This document shows, one piece after another, positions 1 to 5,724 of a stretch of 10,556 bases of DNA. The translations under genes were made by a program, and so were the position numbers. The stretch's first letter is position 1; each line of letters begins with the position of its first letter. Below the pieces are notes generated by a model. The model saw only the letters and a list, made by a program, of their open reading frames with translations, did not search any database and was not told the DNA's origin. Origin of the DNA: a bacterium (GTDB lineage Bacteria; BMS3Abin14); the NCBI GenBank assembly GCA_020352595.1, contig CP070682.1, positions 1,827,569 through 1,838,124 on the forward strand. The letters run 5' to 3'.

Positions 1-2
1 CG

Positions 3-329
3 GCCACCGTCGCCGCCGTGGCGCTGCTCTCGGCCTTCTTGCCCCCGGCACTGGGACCGGTAGCCGATCCCCTTGCGGGCCCCGTGGCAGGGATAAGGCC
101 CTCCTGGTTTCTCAAACCTGTTCTCCTGCTGGAAAGGGCCGGCAGCCCCGGCTTCGTGAACATTATCCTCATCCTGTCCGCGGCGGCCCTCTTCTTCCTC
201 ACCCCCTTCCTGGACCGACCGGGAAGGAGCTCCAGGGCCAGGAGGATCCTGATCTGGACTCCCCTGCTCCTGTGGATCGCGTACCTCGGCCTGTCGGTGC
301 TCCTTCCTGCGGCCGGAGGTCTCCCGTGA
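3..329 (+). CDS. Cytochrome b, C-terminal part (cyt b/subunit IV-like), 5' end outside window
   Basis: This is the end of an integral-membrane cytochrome b. The reading frame is open from base 3, so the gene starts upstream. The visible part has the end of a hydrophobic helix, a loop reading ADPLAGPVAGIRPSWFLKP, and two further hydrophobic helices (about bases 159-210 and 255-310). This matches the ef-loop and the last two helices of the cytochrome b C-terminal domain, where the loop normally holds PEWY. Here PSWF (bases 99-110) stands in that place, so the quinol-site glutamate is replaced by serine. Proteins of this family oxidise quinol in the membrane and pass electrons to c-type cytochromes. 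The stop codon overlaps the GTG start of the nine-heme cytochrome, consistent with a shared complex. The GTG at 18 is only an internal codon. The heme b histidines lie upstream and cannot be checked, and homology rests on a short stretch. Confidence 0.72.
   Translation, partial: ATVAAVALLSAFLPPALGPVADPLAGPVAGIRPSWFLKPVLLLERAGSPGFVNIILILSAAALFFLTPFLDRPGRSSRARRILIWTPLLLWIAYLGLSVLLPAAGGLP
315..320 (+). promoter_or_regulatory. Shine-Dalgarno GGAGGT that fixes the GTG start at 326
   Basis: GGAGGT lies five bases before the GTG at 326 and inside the end of the cytochrome b gene. The GTG overlaps the upstream TGA as GTGA. The protein read from this GTG begins with a classic signal peptide, whereas the longer ATG start at 272 adds 18 arginine/proline-rich residues in front of it. 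Confidence 0.8.
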
Positions 330-1597
330 GACGCTCGCGCACCTTCCTCCTCGCGGCGGCCATGTTCCTCCTGCCTGGCGTCGCCGCGGCGGCCTCGCCG
401 TCGTGCATCTCCTGCCACCTCACCCTCGGCTCGAAGGGTTCCCTCCCCGCCAGGATGTGGGAGACGGACACCCATCGGCTGGCCGGCCTGGACTGCACCG
501 ACTGCCACGGCGGCGACCCTGTGGACCTGGAGGCCGCCATGGCCCCTTCCAGGGGATTCGTCCGGAACCTGAAAGGGGAAAGGTCGGTGAGGCTGTGCGG
601 CGGCTGCCACTCACGGCCGGACCGGATCCCCTCTCCCGCCATCCCCAACGACCAGTTAAGCCGCCTCCGGGCCGGCGCACACCAATGGACCGGCGCGGCC
701 GAGTCCCGGCCGCCCACCTGCGTGACCTGCCACGGGAGCCACGGCATCCAGAGCCCTTCCGACCCGGCATCGCCCCTCTTCAGGACACGTGTGGCAGACC
801 TCTGCCTGGCATGCCACGGCACAGCGGTGCCGGACGGGCCCTCACCTCCGGGCCTCTTCCCGGCGGGTGTCCACGGAAAGGCGCTCACCGGCGGGACGAA
901 CCCGGGCGCCGCCACCTGTACCGACTGCCACGGGGCCCACAGAGTGCTTGTCCCGGCCATGAGGGACATCCCGCGACTGTGCGGCACCTGCCACACGAGG
1001 GAGTACCAGTACTTCGTGAAGGGACCTCACGGCCTGTCCCTGGCGCTGGCCGGGGAACCCTCCTGCACCCACTGCCACGATCCCCACGCCACCCTGGCGG
1101 CCGGCCTTGTCGAGATCGCGGGGAAGATCTCGGAAGGATGCTCGCGATGCCATCAGCCTGCCAGCGGACCGTGGCGGATGGGGTATGACATCGACGAGGG
1201 CCTCCTGGAGACCATGGAGTCCCTGGAATCGCTCAGGGACCTCTCCGGGCAGCTGACCCTGACCGGAATCCACACGGGCTCGCTGACCGCCCTGACAAGG
1301 GAGGCCCTCAGCTGGCTCGTGGAGGTGGAATCCGCCCTGCATTCCGTCGGACCGGACTGGGAGGAGTTGACAGGCATGGCCAAAGTGAAGATGATGGCTG
1401 CCTGGGGGCTTTCCCGTGACTACATGCTGGAGCGGAGGATACGCCGCTCGAGTTTCCTGGTGGTGGCGATGCTGGCCTTCGCGGTCCTCGCCCTCCTGGC
1501 GCGTTGGCTCAGGCTCGTTGAGAGGGACCAGCACAGGAGACATCTTCTGGGCAGCCCGGAAGCCAGGCAGAAGGAGCAGGAGCGACACAGGCCATGA
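326..1597 (+). CDS. Nine-heme c-type cytochrome, tail-anchored in the inner membrane
   Basis: The 423-residue protein starts with a Sec signal peptide (RR at 2-3, hydrophobic core 7-20, cleavage near AAA at 20-23). It then carries nine CXXCH heme sites, starting at residues 27, 57, 91, 132, 160, 198, 219, 247 and 272. Several are followed by GxH (CHGSHG, CHGAHR), a pattern common in multiheme cytochromes of metal- and sulfur-respiring bacteria. Residues about 290-370 have no heme and look helical. A hydrophobic segment (375-397) is followed by a highly charged tail, so the hemes should face the periplasm with the C-terminus in the cytoplasm. The gene overlaps cytochrome b upstream and the twelve-heme cytochrome downstream by 4 bases each, suggesting it is the subunit taking electrons from cytochrome b. 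I do not recognise a named family. The electron partner is inferred from context. Confidence 0.88.
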   Translation: MRRSRTFLLAAAMFLLPGVAAAASPSCISCHLTLGSKGSLPARMWETDTHRLAGLDCTDCHGGDPVDLEAAMAPSRGFVRNLKGERSVRLCGGCHSRPDRIPSPAIPNDQLSRLRAGAHQWTGAAESRPPTCVTCHGSHGIQSPSDPASPLFRTRVADLCLACHGTAVPDGPSPPGLFPAGVHGKALTGGTNPGAATCTDCHGAHRVLVPAMRDIPRLCGTCHTREYQYFVKGPHGLSLALAGEPSCTHCHDPHATLAAGLVEIAGKISEGCSRCHQPASGPWRMGYDIDEGLLETMESLESLRDLSGQLTLTGIHTGSLTALTREALSWLVEVESALHSVGPDWEELTGMAKVKMMAAWGLSRDYMLERRIRRSSFLVVAMLAFAVLALLARWLRLVERDQHRRHLLGSPEARQKEQERHRP

Positions 1598-2934
1598 AGA
1601 CCGCCGGGAAGATCCTCACCATCATGCGGAAGCTCCGGTTCTACGAGGTGCTGCTCCTCTTCTTCATCGCCCTGGTCCTGGGGGCCTGGAGCGTGAAGGA
1701 GATCACCGAATCGGCCATCTTCTGCGGAAGCACCTGCCACATCATGAGACCCTTCTACGAGGACTGGAAAACCTCCAGCCACAACCAGGTCCGCTGCGTC
1801 GACTGTCACCTTCCACCGTCCGACGACCAGCAGTTCGTGCCCCAGTTCAAGGCGGTGGGCCAGGTGGCCAGCTACCTCACGAGGACCTACGGAGACCGTA
1901 CCAGGGCCGAAGTGAGCGACGCGAGCTGTCTCACCGAGGCCTGCCACTCCCGCCGTCTCCTTGACGGCCGTGTTTCCTTCGCCGGCAACATCACCTTCGA
2001 TCACACGCCCCACCTCCAGCGCCTGCGGCGCGGGAAGGTCCTCAGGTGCACGACCTGCCACTCCAGGGTCGCCATGGGCGAGCACGTTACCGTCGTCGAG
2101 GACCCCTGCTTCCTGTGCCACTTCAAGGAGGTGGACGGCAAGCCTCCCACAGCGGACTGCACGCTGTGTCACGATCCGGCCAGGATCAGCGCGGGCAGCG
2201 GGGACAACACCTTCGACCACGGTCCCTTTTCCGAGAGGGGCGTGGCCTGCGAGAGCTGCCACGAGGGTGTGACCAGGGGACAGGGCGGCATCAGGTCGGG
2301 CTCCTGCCAGCAATGCCATGAGGCGGCCATGGACCCGTTCCTTGACGAGCCCGTGGAGCTGCTCCACAGGAGCCACGTCACCGATCACAAGGTGAACTGC
2401 AGTTCCTGCCACGAGCCCATCATCCACTCCCGGCCGGACCCGTCCCTGGGTGAGGCCCTGGACTGCAACTCCTGCCACGAGAGCAGGCACGTGGGCATTC
2501 TCAATCTTTACAGGGGAACAGGGGCAGCGGGCGTCCCGGATGACCCCTCGCCCATGTACAGGGCGCACGTCGGGTGCCTGGGGTGCCACAGGGTGCCCAG
2601 ACCGGGTGCCGGCCCATGGTTCGAGGGCAGGGACATGATCGCCGTGAGCGCCGCCTGCACGGCCTGCCACGGCGAGGACCGCTCAGGGGAGGCCAGAAGA
2701 TGGTCCTCCCGGATCAACGAGGCCCTTTCCAGGGCCGAAAGGGCGCTGGTCAGGGCCGACGGTCGCCTCGGGGACGCGAGCCACGCTCCTCCCGCAGCCA
2801 GGCGGATCCTGGAACAGGCCCGGCACAACATCGCGTTCATTCGCAGCAGCTCCCCCATACACAACAGCGATTACGCCGTCACAGTCCTTGAAAAGGCCAC
2901 GCGGGACCTGGACGGCCTGACGAAAACCCCATAG
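1594..2934 (+). CDS. NapC/NirT-like membrane-anchored twelve-heme c-type cytochrome
   Basis: The 446-residue protein has one N-terminal membrane helix (about 17-34) and then twelve heme-attachment sites. The first is CGSTCH (44-49, CX3CH). The third is CLTEACH (112-118, CX4CH). The other ten are CXXCH, starting at residues 68, 152, 172, 189, 219, 238, 269, 291, 328 and 355. The helix followed by CGSTCHIMRPFYEDW and CVDCHLPP is the NapC/NirT/NrfH pattern, in which the cytochrome takes electrons from membrane quinol. The central part has c3/c7-like FDHTPH and FDHGPF segments, whose histidines (137, 209) are likely axial ligands. The last 80 residues are heme-free, helical, and include SPIHNSDYA, resembling tails of other multiheme cytochromes. 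The start overlaps the upstream stop as ATGA; AGGAG at 1578-1582 lies 11 bases ahead, so coupling is likely. It probably moves electrons across the periplasm. The terminal acceptor is unknown. Confidence 0.88.
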   Translation: MKTAGKILTIMRKLRFYEVLLLFFIALVLGAWSVKEITESAIFCGSTCHIMRPFYEDWKTSSHNQVRCVDCHLPPSDDQQFVPQFKAVGQVASYLTRTYGDRTRAEVSDASCLTEACHSRRLLDGRVSFAGNITFDHTPHLQRLRRGKVLRCTTCHSRVAMGEHVTVVEDPCFLCHFKEVDGKPPTADCTLCHDPARISAGSGDNTFDHGPFSERGVACESCHEGVTRGQGGIRSGSCQQCHEAAMDPFLDEPVELLHRSHVTDHKVNCSSCHEPIIHSRPDPSLGEALDCNSCHESRHVGILNLYRGTGAAGVPDDPSPMYRAHVGCLGCHRVPRPGAGPWFEGRDMIAVSAACTACHGEDRSGEARRWSSRINEALSRAERALVRADGRLGDASHAPPAARRILEQARHNIAFIRSSSPIHNSDYAVTVLEKATRDLDGLTKTP

Positions 2935-2936
2935 AC

Positions 2937-2945
2937 AGAGGTGAT
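2937..2945 (+). promoter_or_regulatory. Strong Shine-Dalgarno of rex
   Basis: AGAGGTGAT is an uninterrupted nine-base match to the anti-Shine-Dalgarno sequence, close ahead of the rex ATG at 2949. It lies in the 14-base gap after the cytochrome stop codon, so rex can be translated independently of the genes before it. Confidence 0.75.
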
Positions 2946-2948
2946 GAG

Positions 2949-3593
2949 ATGGTTTTCAAAAAGGTCAGCCGCATCAAAATACCCGAGGCCACCATAAGAC
3001 GCCTCTCCCTCTACGACCGCTGCCTGGAGGACTTCCTGAAAACCGGCAAGAAGGTCGTCTCCTCGTCGGACATCGCCAGGAAGTGCGGCACCAACCCGGC
3101 GCAGATCCGCAAGGACTTCGCCTACTTCGGGGAGTTCGGCGTCCGGGGCGTGGGCTACTACGTGGAAAACCTCCAGGGGGACATCAAGCGGGCTCTCGGC
3201 ATCGACCGGTCCTGGAACTGCGCCCTGGTGGGCGCGGGCAACCTGGGGTTCGCTCTGCTGGGCACCGACTCCCTCGCCAAGAGGGGCTTTAAGATCTCGG
3301 CCATCTTCGAGCAGGACCCCATCCTCGTGGAGATGGGAAGCTTTCAGGACATCCCGCTCTTCTCCATGGAGGAGATGACGAGGGTGATCCCCGACTTCGG
3401 CATCAAGATCGGGATCATCGCCGTAAACCCCGAGAACGCGGTCAAGGTGGCCCTCAGGCTCGTGGACGCGGGGGTCAAGGGGATCCTCAATTTCACGCCC
3501 TCGACCATCAAGGTGCCGTCGGGGGTCATTCTCAAGAATGTCGACTTCGCCATCGACCTGGAGGGACTGGCGTTCCAGCTCAACAACCAGTGA
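2949..3593 (+). CDS. rex: Redox-sensing transcriptional repressor Rex
   Basis: Rex is a dimeric repressor that binds DNA when the NADH/NAD+ ratio is low and releases it when NADH binds, usually controlling fermentation and respiration genes. The 214-residue protein has the normal family length. Its N-terminal winged-helix domain (1-80) shows the signatures IPEATIRRLSLY (11-22) and QIRKDFAYFGEFGVRGVGYY (52-71). The Rossmann NAD(H)-binding domain starts near 91 with the nucleotide loop VGAGNLG (94-100). The C-terminal NVDFAIDLEGLAFQL segment fits the domain-swapped helix of the family. The gene sits 14 bases after the cytochrome operon on the same strand, so it may be co-transcribed and may control that operon; this is inference. 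I found no canonical TTGTGA-N6-TCACAA operator in the gaps inside this window. The operator of the cytochrome genes would lie upstream of base 1. Confidence 0.96.
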   Translation: MVFKKVSRIKIPEATIRRLSLYDRCLEDFLKTGKKVVSSSDIARKCGTNPAQIRKDFAYFGEFGVRGVGYYVENLQGDIKRALGIDRSWNCALVGAGNLGFALLGTDSLAKRGFKISAIFEQDPILVEMGSFQDIPLFSMEEMTRVIPDFGIKIGIIAVNPENAVKVALRLVDAGVKGILNFTPSTIKVPSGVILKNVDFAIDLEGLAFQLNNQ

Positions 3594-3663
3594 GAACCGT
3601 CTCCAGGCAGGACGCGGCAGATGGCGCGTGGGGCTGGAACGGGACGCCCGCGCGTGGACTCAA

Positions 3664-3679
3664 CCTCCGCAGCCGGAGG
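3664..3679 (+). repeat. Small perfect inverted repeat upstream of gmhA
   Basis: CCTCCG and CGGAGG form a six-base-pair GC stem around a four-base loop (CAGC). The stem ends five bases before the gmhA Shine-Dalgarno. With no following T run it is not an intrinsic terminator. It could affect mRNA stability or access to the ribosome site, but in GC-rich DNA such a short repeat may be chance. Confidence 0.35.
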
Positions 3680-3683
3680 GGGC

Positions 3684-3691
3684 AGAGGTGA
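3684..3691 (+). promoter_or_regulatory. Shine-Dalgarno AGAGGTGA that fixes the gmhA start at 3699
   Basis: AGAGGTGA is followed seven bases later by ATG at 3699. This start gives a 195-residue protein, the usual GmhA length, with catalytic residues at the same numbers as in E. coli GmhA. Confidence 0.75.
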
Positions 3692-3698
3692 AGAAAGC

Positions 3699-4286
3699 AT
3701 GAAAAGGTTCGAGGAACTCATCACCCGGAGAGGTCGTGAAGCGGCCTCGCTCCTCGAGAGGACCTGCGTCTCCGAGGCCAGGACCATCCAGCTTCTCGCC
3801 GAAGCCTTCGTCAAGTCCGTCCGGTCCGGAGGAAAGATCCTCGTTCTGGGCAACGGCGGGAGCGCCGCCGACGCCCAGCACTTCGCCGCGGAGATGGTCA
3901 ACAGGTTCCTCATGGAGAGGCGCCCCCTTCCTGCCATCGCCCTGACCACGGACACCTCCATCCTGACCTCCATCTCCAACGACTACTCCTTCGACCTGGT
4001 GTTCAGCCGCCAGGTGGAAGCCCTTGGCCGGGAAGGGGACGTCCTCCTGGCCATCTCCACCAGCGGCTCCTCCCCCAACGTCCTCAAGGCCATCGAACGG
4101 GCCAACGCCCTCTCCATGACGACAGCAGGCATGACCGGCGCGGACTGCGGGAAGATGGCGCCCCTGTGCGACCTCTGCCTGAGCGTCCCCGATACCAGCA
4201 CCCCGCGCATCCAGGAGGTGCACCACCTGATCCTTCACCTCATCTGCGAGATCGTGGAGATCCAGATCTTCAGCCATGGGACATGA
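3699..4286 (+). CDS. gmhA: Phosphoheptose isomerase (sedoheptulose 7-phosphate isomerase)
   Basis: GmhA converts sedoheptulose 7-phosphate to D-glycero-D-manno-heptose 7-phosphate, the first step of ADP-heptose synthesis for the LPS inner core, in the cytoplasm. The 195-residue protein is one SIS domain. It shows GNGGSAADAQHFAAEMVNRF (51-70), NDYSFDLVFSRQVEAL (94-109), AISTSGSSPNVLKAI (118-132) and PDTSTPRIQEVHHLILH (164-180). Glu65 and His180, the catalytic pair known from E. coli GmhA, are both present at the same positions. His61 and Gln172, zinc ligands in metal-containing homologues, are also kept, so the enzyme should be active. It opens a block with an unknown gene and the heptose-1-phosphate adenylyltransferase, overlapping the next gene by 11 bases. 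The start at 3699 is preferred over 3621 because of its ribosome site and family length. Confidence 0.95.
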   Translation: MKRFEELITRRGREAASLLERTCVSEARTIQLLAEAFVKSVRSGGKILVLGNGGSAADAQHFAAEMVNRFLMERRPLPAIALTTDTSILTSISNDYSFDLVFSRQVEALGREGDVLLAISTSGSSPNVLKAIERANALSMTTAGMTGADCGKMAPLCDLCLSVPDTSTPRIQEVHHLILHLICEIVEIQIFSHGT

Positions 4287-5241
4287 CCAACCCTACCCCA
4301 TAACCCCCCTGCGAGACCTGGACATGGGGCGGCTCAGGACCTACTCCCTCCGCGACAGGGGGGGTAAGGTGGGCCTGGACCACCTGGCCTCGCCGCAGCC
4401 GGGACGCGGGACCATGGCCCACTGGCTGCACTCCCTTCCCGACACCCTGGCCGCCGCCGACCTCATGAGCGCCGCCAGGGCGGTGGTCTCCGCGAGAGAG
4501 GCGGGCAAGGGCGTGCTTCTCGGCATGGGCGCCCATCCCGTCAAGGTGGGGCTCGGACCGCTCATCGCGGGTGCGGTGGATGAGGGGATCTTCACGGGCA
4601 TCGCCACCAACGGTGCGGCCATCATCCACGACTACGAACTGGCCCTCACCGGACAGACCTCGGAGGATGTGGACGCCGTCCTTTCCGAGGGCCGGTTCGG
4701 CATGGCCGAGGAGACGGCCGTGGACCTGAACGGGGCCATCAGCGACGGAGCCAGGTCAGGCATGGGCATCGGCCGCGCGGTGGGCCGCCTCATCGCCGAG
4801 TCGGGCGCTCCCCACTCCGGGGTGAGCGTCTTCGCCGCCGCCTACCGCAGGCCCGTTCCCGCCACCGTCCACGTGGCCCTGGGAACAGACGTCATCCACA
4901 TGCACGCCTCCTGCGACGGCGCCGCGGTGGGCCAGGCGTCCCTGCTGGACTTCCACCTCCTGGCCCGGCAGGTGGCGGCCCTGGACGGAGGGGTTTTCAT
5001 CAACCTGGGGTCGGCCGTGATCATCCCGGAGGTGTTCCTCAAGGCCTGCTCCGTCGCCATCAACCTGGGATGGGGCCTGGAGGGGCTGACCACCGTGAAC
5101 ATGGATTTCATCCAGCATTACAGGCCGCGGGTCAACGTGCTCGCCAGGCCCCCGGGAAGCACGGGCAGGGGCATCAGCCTGACTGGCCACCACGAGCTCA
5201 TGCTGCCCCTGCTCCTGGCAGCCGTGCGGGAGCTGCGATGA
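4276..5241 (+). CDS. Conserved-looking protein of unknown function between gmhA and rfaE2
   Basis: The 321-residue soluble protein has no signal peptide or membrane helix. Its most striking stretches are [20 protein letters not shown] (78-97, a glycine-rich beta-turn-alpha start like a Rossmann loop), [16 protein letters not shown] (111-126), a Gly-rich helix [12 protein letters not shown] (162-173), [15 protein letters not shown] (203-217), [17 protein letters not shown] (238-254) and [12 protein letters not shown] (273-284). The many invariant-looking Gly, His, Asp and Asn residues suggest an enzyme. The glycine-rich core loosely recalls the deoxyhypusine synthase-like NAD-binding fold, but I do not see the lysine region of true deoxyhypusine synthase, so I do not name it as that. 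From memory, similar proteins occur in other anaerobic bacteria as 'hypothetical'; I could not check this. It overlaps gmhA by 11 bases and the adenylyltransferase by 4, so a role near heptose or envelope sugar metabolism is possible but only inferred. Confidence 0.8.
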   Translation: MGHDQPYPITPLRDLDMGRLRTYSLRDRGGKVGLDHLASPQPGRGTMAHWLHSLPDTLAAADLMSAARAVVSAREAGKGVLLGMGAHPVKVGLGPLIAGAVDEGIFTGIATNGAAIIHDYELALTGQTSEDVDAVLSEGRFGMAEETAVDLNGAISDGARSGMGIGRAVGRLIAESGAPHSGVSVFAAAYRRPVPATVHVALGTDVIHMHASCDGAAVGQASLLDFHLLARQVAALDGGVFINLGSAVIIPEVFLKACSVAINLGWGLEGLTTVNMDFIQHYRPRVNVLARPPGSTGRGISLTGHHELMLPLLLAAVRELR

Positions 5242-5723
5242 CCGTCACGCCGGCCTCATACGACTTTGAGGGCATCCGGAAGGCGGCCGGCAGGTGGAGG
5301 TCCTCGGGGATGACCATCGTCTTCACCAACGGCTGTTTCGACCTCATCCATCCCGGTCATGTCCGCTACCTCGGGCAGGCCCGCGCCCTGGGGGACCTGC
5401 TCGTCGTGGGGCTTAACACCGACGAGTCCGTCAGGGCACTCAAGGGCGTCCACCGGCCCATACTGAATCTGGCCGAGAGGACGGAGGTCCTGCTGGCACT
5501 CAGGTGTGTGGACGCCGTGGTGCCCTTCGCCGAGCCGACCCCTCTCGAACTCATCCGCGAGGTGCGCCCCCACGTCCTCGTCAAGGGAGGGGACTGGCCG
5601 GTGGAGAGGATCGTCGGGCGCGAGGTCGTGCAGGCCGACGGGGGCCGGGTCATCAGCCTCCCTTTCCTGGAGGGCGCCTCCACCACCGAGATCATCCAGA
5701 GGATCCGCGGCACAAAACCCTGA
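5238..5723 (+). CDS. rfaE2: D-glycero-beta-D-manno-heptose 1-phosphate adenylyltransferase (HldE C-terminal-type, stand-alone)
   Basis: The enzyme transfers AMP from ATP to heptose 1-phosphate, giving ADP-heptose for the LPS inner core. The 161-residue protein is a single cytidylyltransferase-like domain. It shows [17 protein letters not shown] (29-45) with the catalytic HPGH (38-41), [13 protein letters not shown] (58-70), HVLVKGGDW (112-120), and the C-terminal [14 protein letters not shown] (143-156) that replaces the STT-containing end known in the family. In E. coli this activity is fused behind the kinase in HldE; here it is a separate gene and no kinase is in view. ATG at 5238 overlaps the previous stop as ATGA and has GGGAG a few bases ahead; the longer frame from 5070 runs inside the previous gene and is not used. 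mfd starts one base after its stop. Confidence 0.93.
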   Translation: MTVTPASYDFEGIRKAAGRWRSSGMTIVFTNGCFDLIHPGHVRYLGQARALGDLLVVGLNTDESVRALKGVHRPILNLAERTEVLLALRCVDAVVPFAEPTPLELIREVRPHVLVKGGDWPVERIVGREVVQADGGRVISLPFLEGASTTEIIQRIRGTKP

Positions 5724-5724
5724 G

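Larger units (their letters stand above)
3594..3698 (+). other. Intergenic stretch between rex and gmhA, no gene seen
   Basis: This 105-base gap is the longest non-coding stretch in the window. It holds one small perfect hairpin (3664-3679) and the gmhA Shine-Dalgarno. I see no T-rich run for an intrinsic terminator, no clear -35/-10 pair and no Rex operator. An in-frame ATG at 3621 would extend gmhA by 26 residues of low-complexity Gly/Arg/Ser sequence, which I do not accept. Confidence 0.6.

Noticed and set aside
272..325. Upstream ATG extension of the nine-heme cytochrome
   Set aside because: It adds 18 Arg/Pro-rich residues before the signal peptide and overlaps cytochrome b by 58 bases. 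The GTG at 326 has a good ribosome site and a 4-base overlap.
1420..2670. Minus-strand open frame (416 codons) opposite the cytochrome genes
   Set aside because: The plus strand has 12 heme sites here. The minus-strand product has no family features and crosses the junction of two real genes.
3621..3698. N-terminal extension of gmhA from ATG 3621
   Set aside because: The added 26 residues are low-complexity and unlike the family. ATG 3699 has a strong ribosome site and gives standard catalytic-residue numbering.
3594..3698. Intrinsic terminator after rex
   Set aside because: The only hairpin in the gap (3664-3679) has a short stem and no T run after it. It is followed by the gmhA ribosome site.
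4276..5241. Naming the unknown protein as deoxyhypusine synthase or as a missing heptose enzyme
   Set aside because: I see glycine-rich motifs only loosely like that fold, no deoxyhypusine synthase lysine region, no HAD-type DxD for a GmhB, and no ribokinase signature for HldA.
5506..5724. N-terminal extension of mfd from GTG 5506
   Set aside because: It would lie inside rfaE2 in another frame and gives Pro/Ser/Arg-rich sequence unrelated to Mfd.
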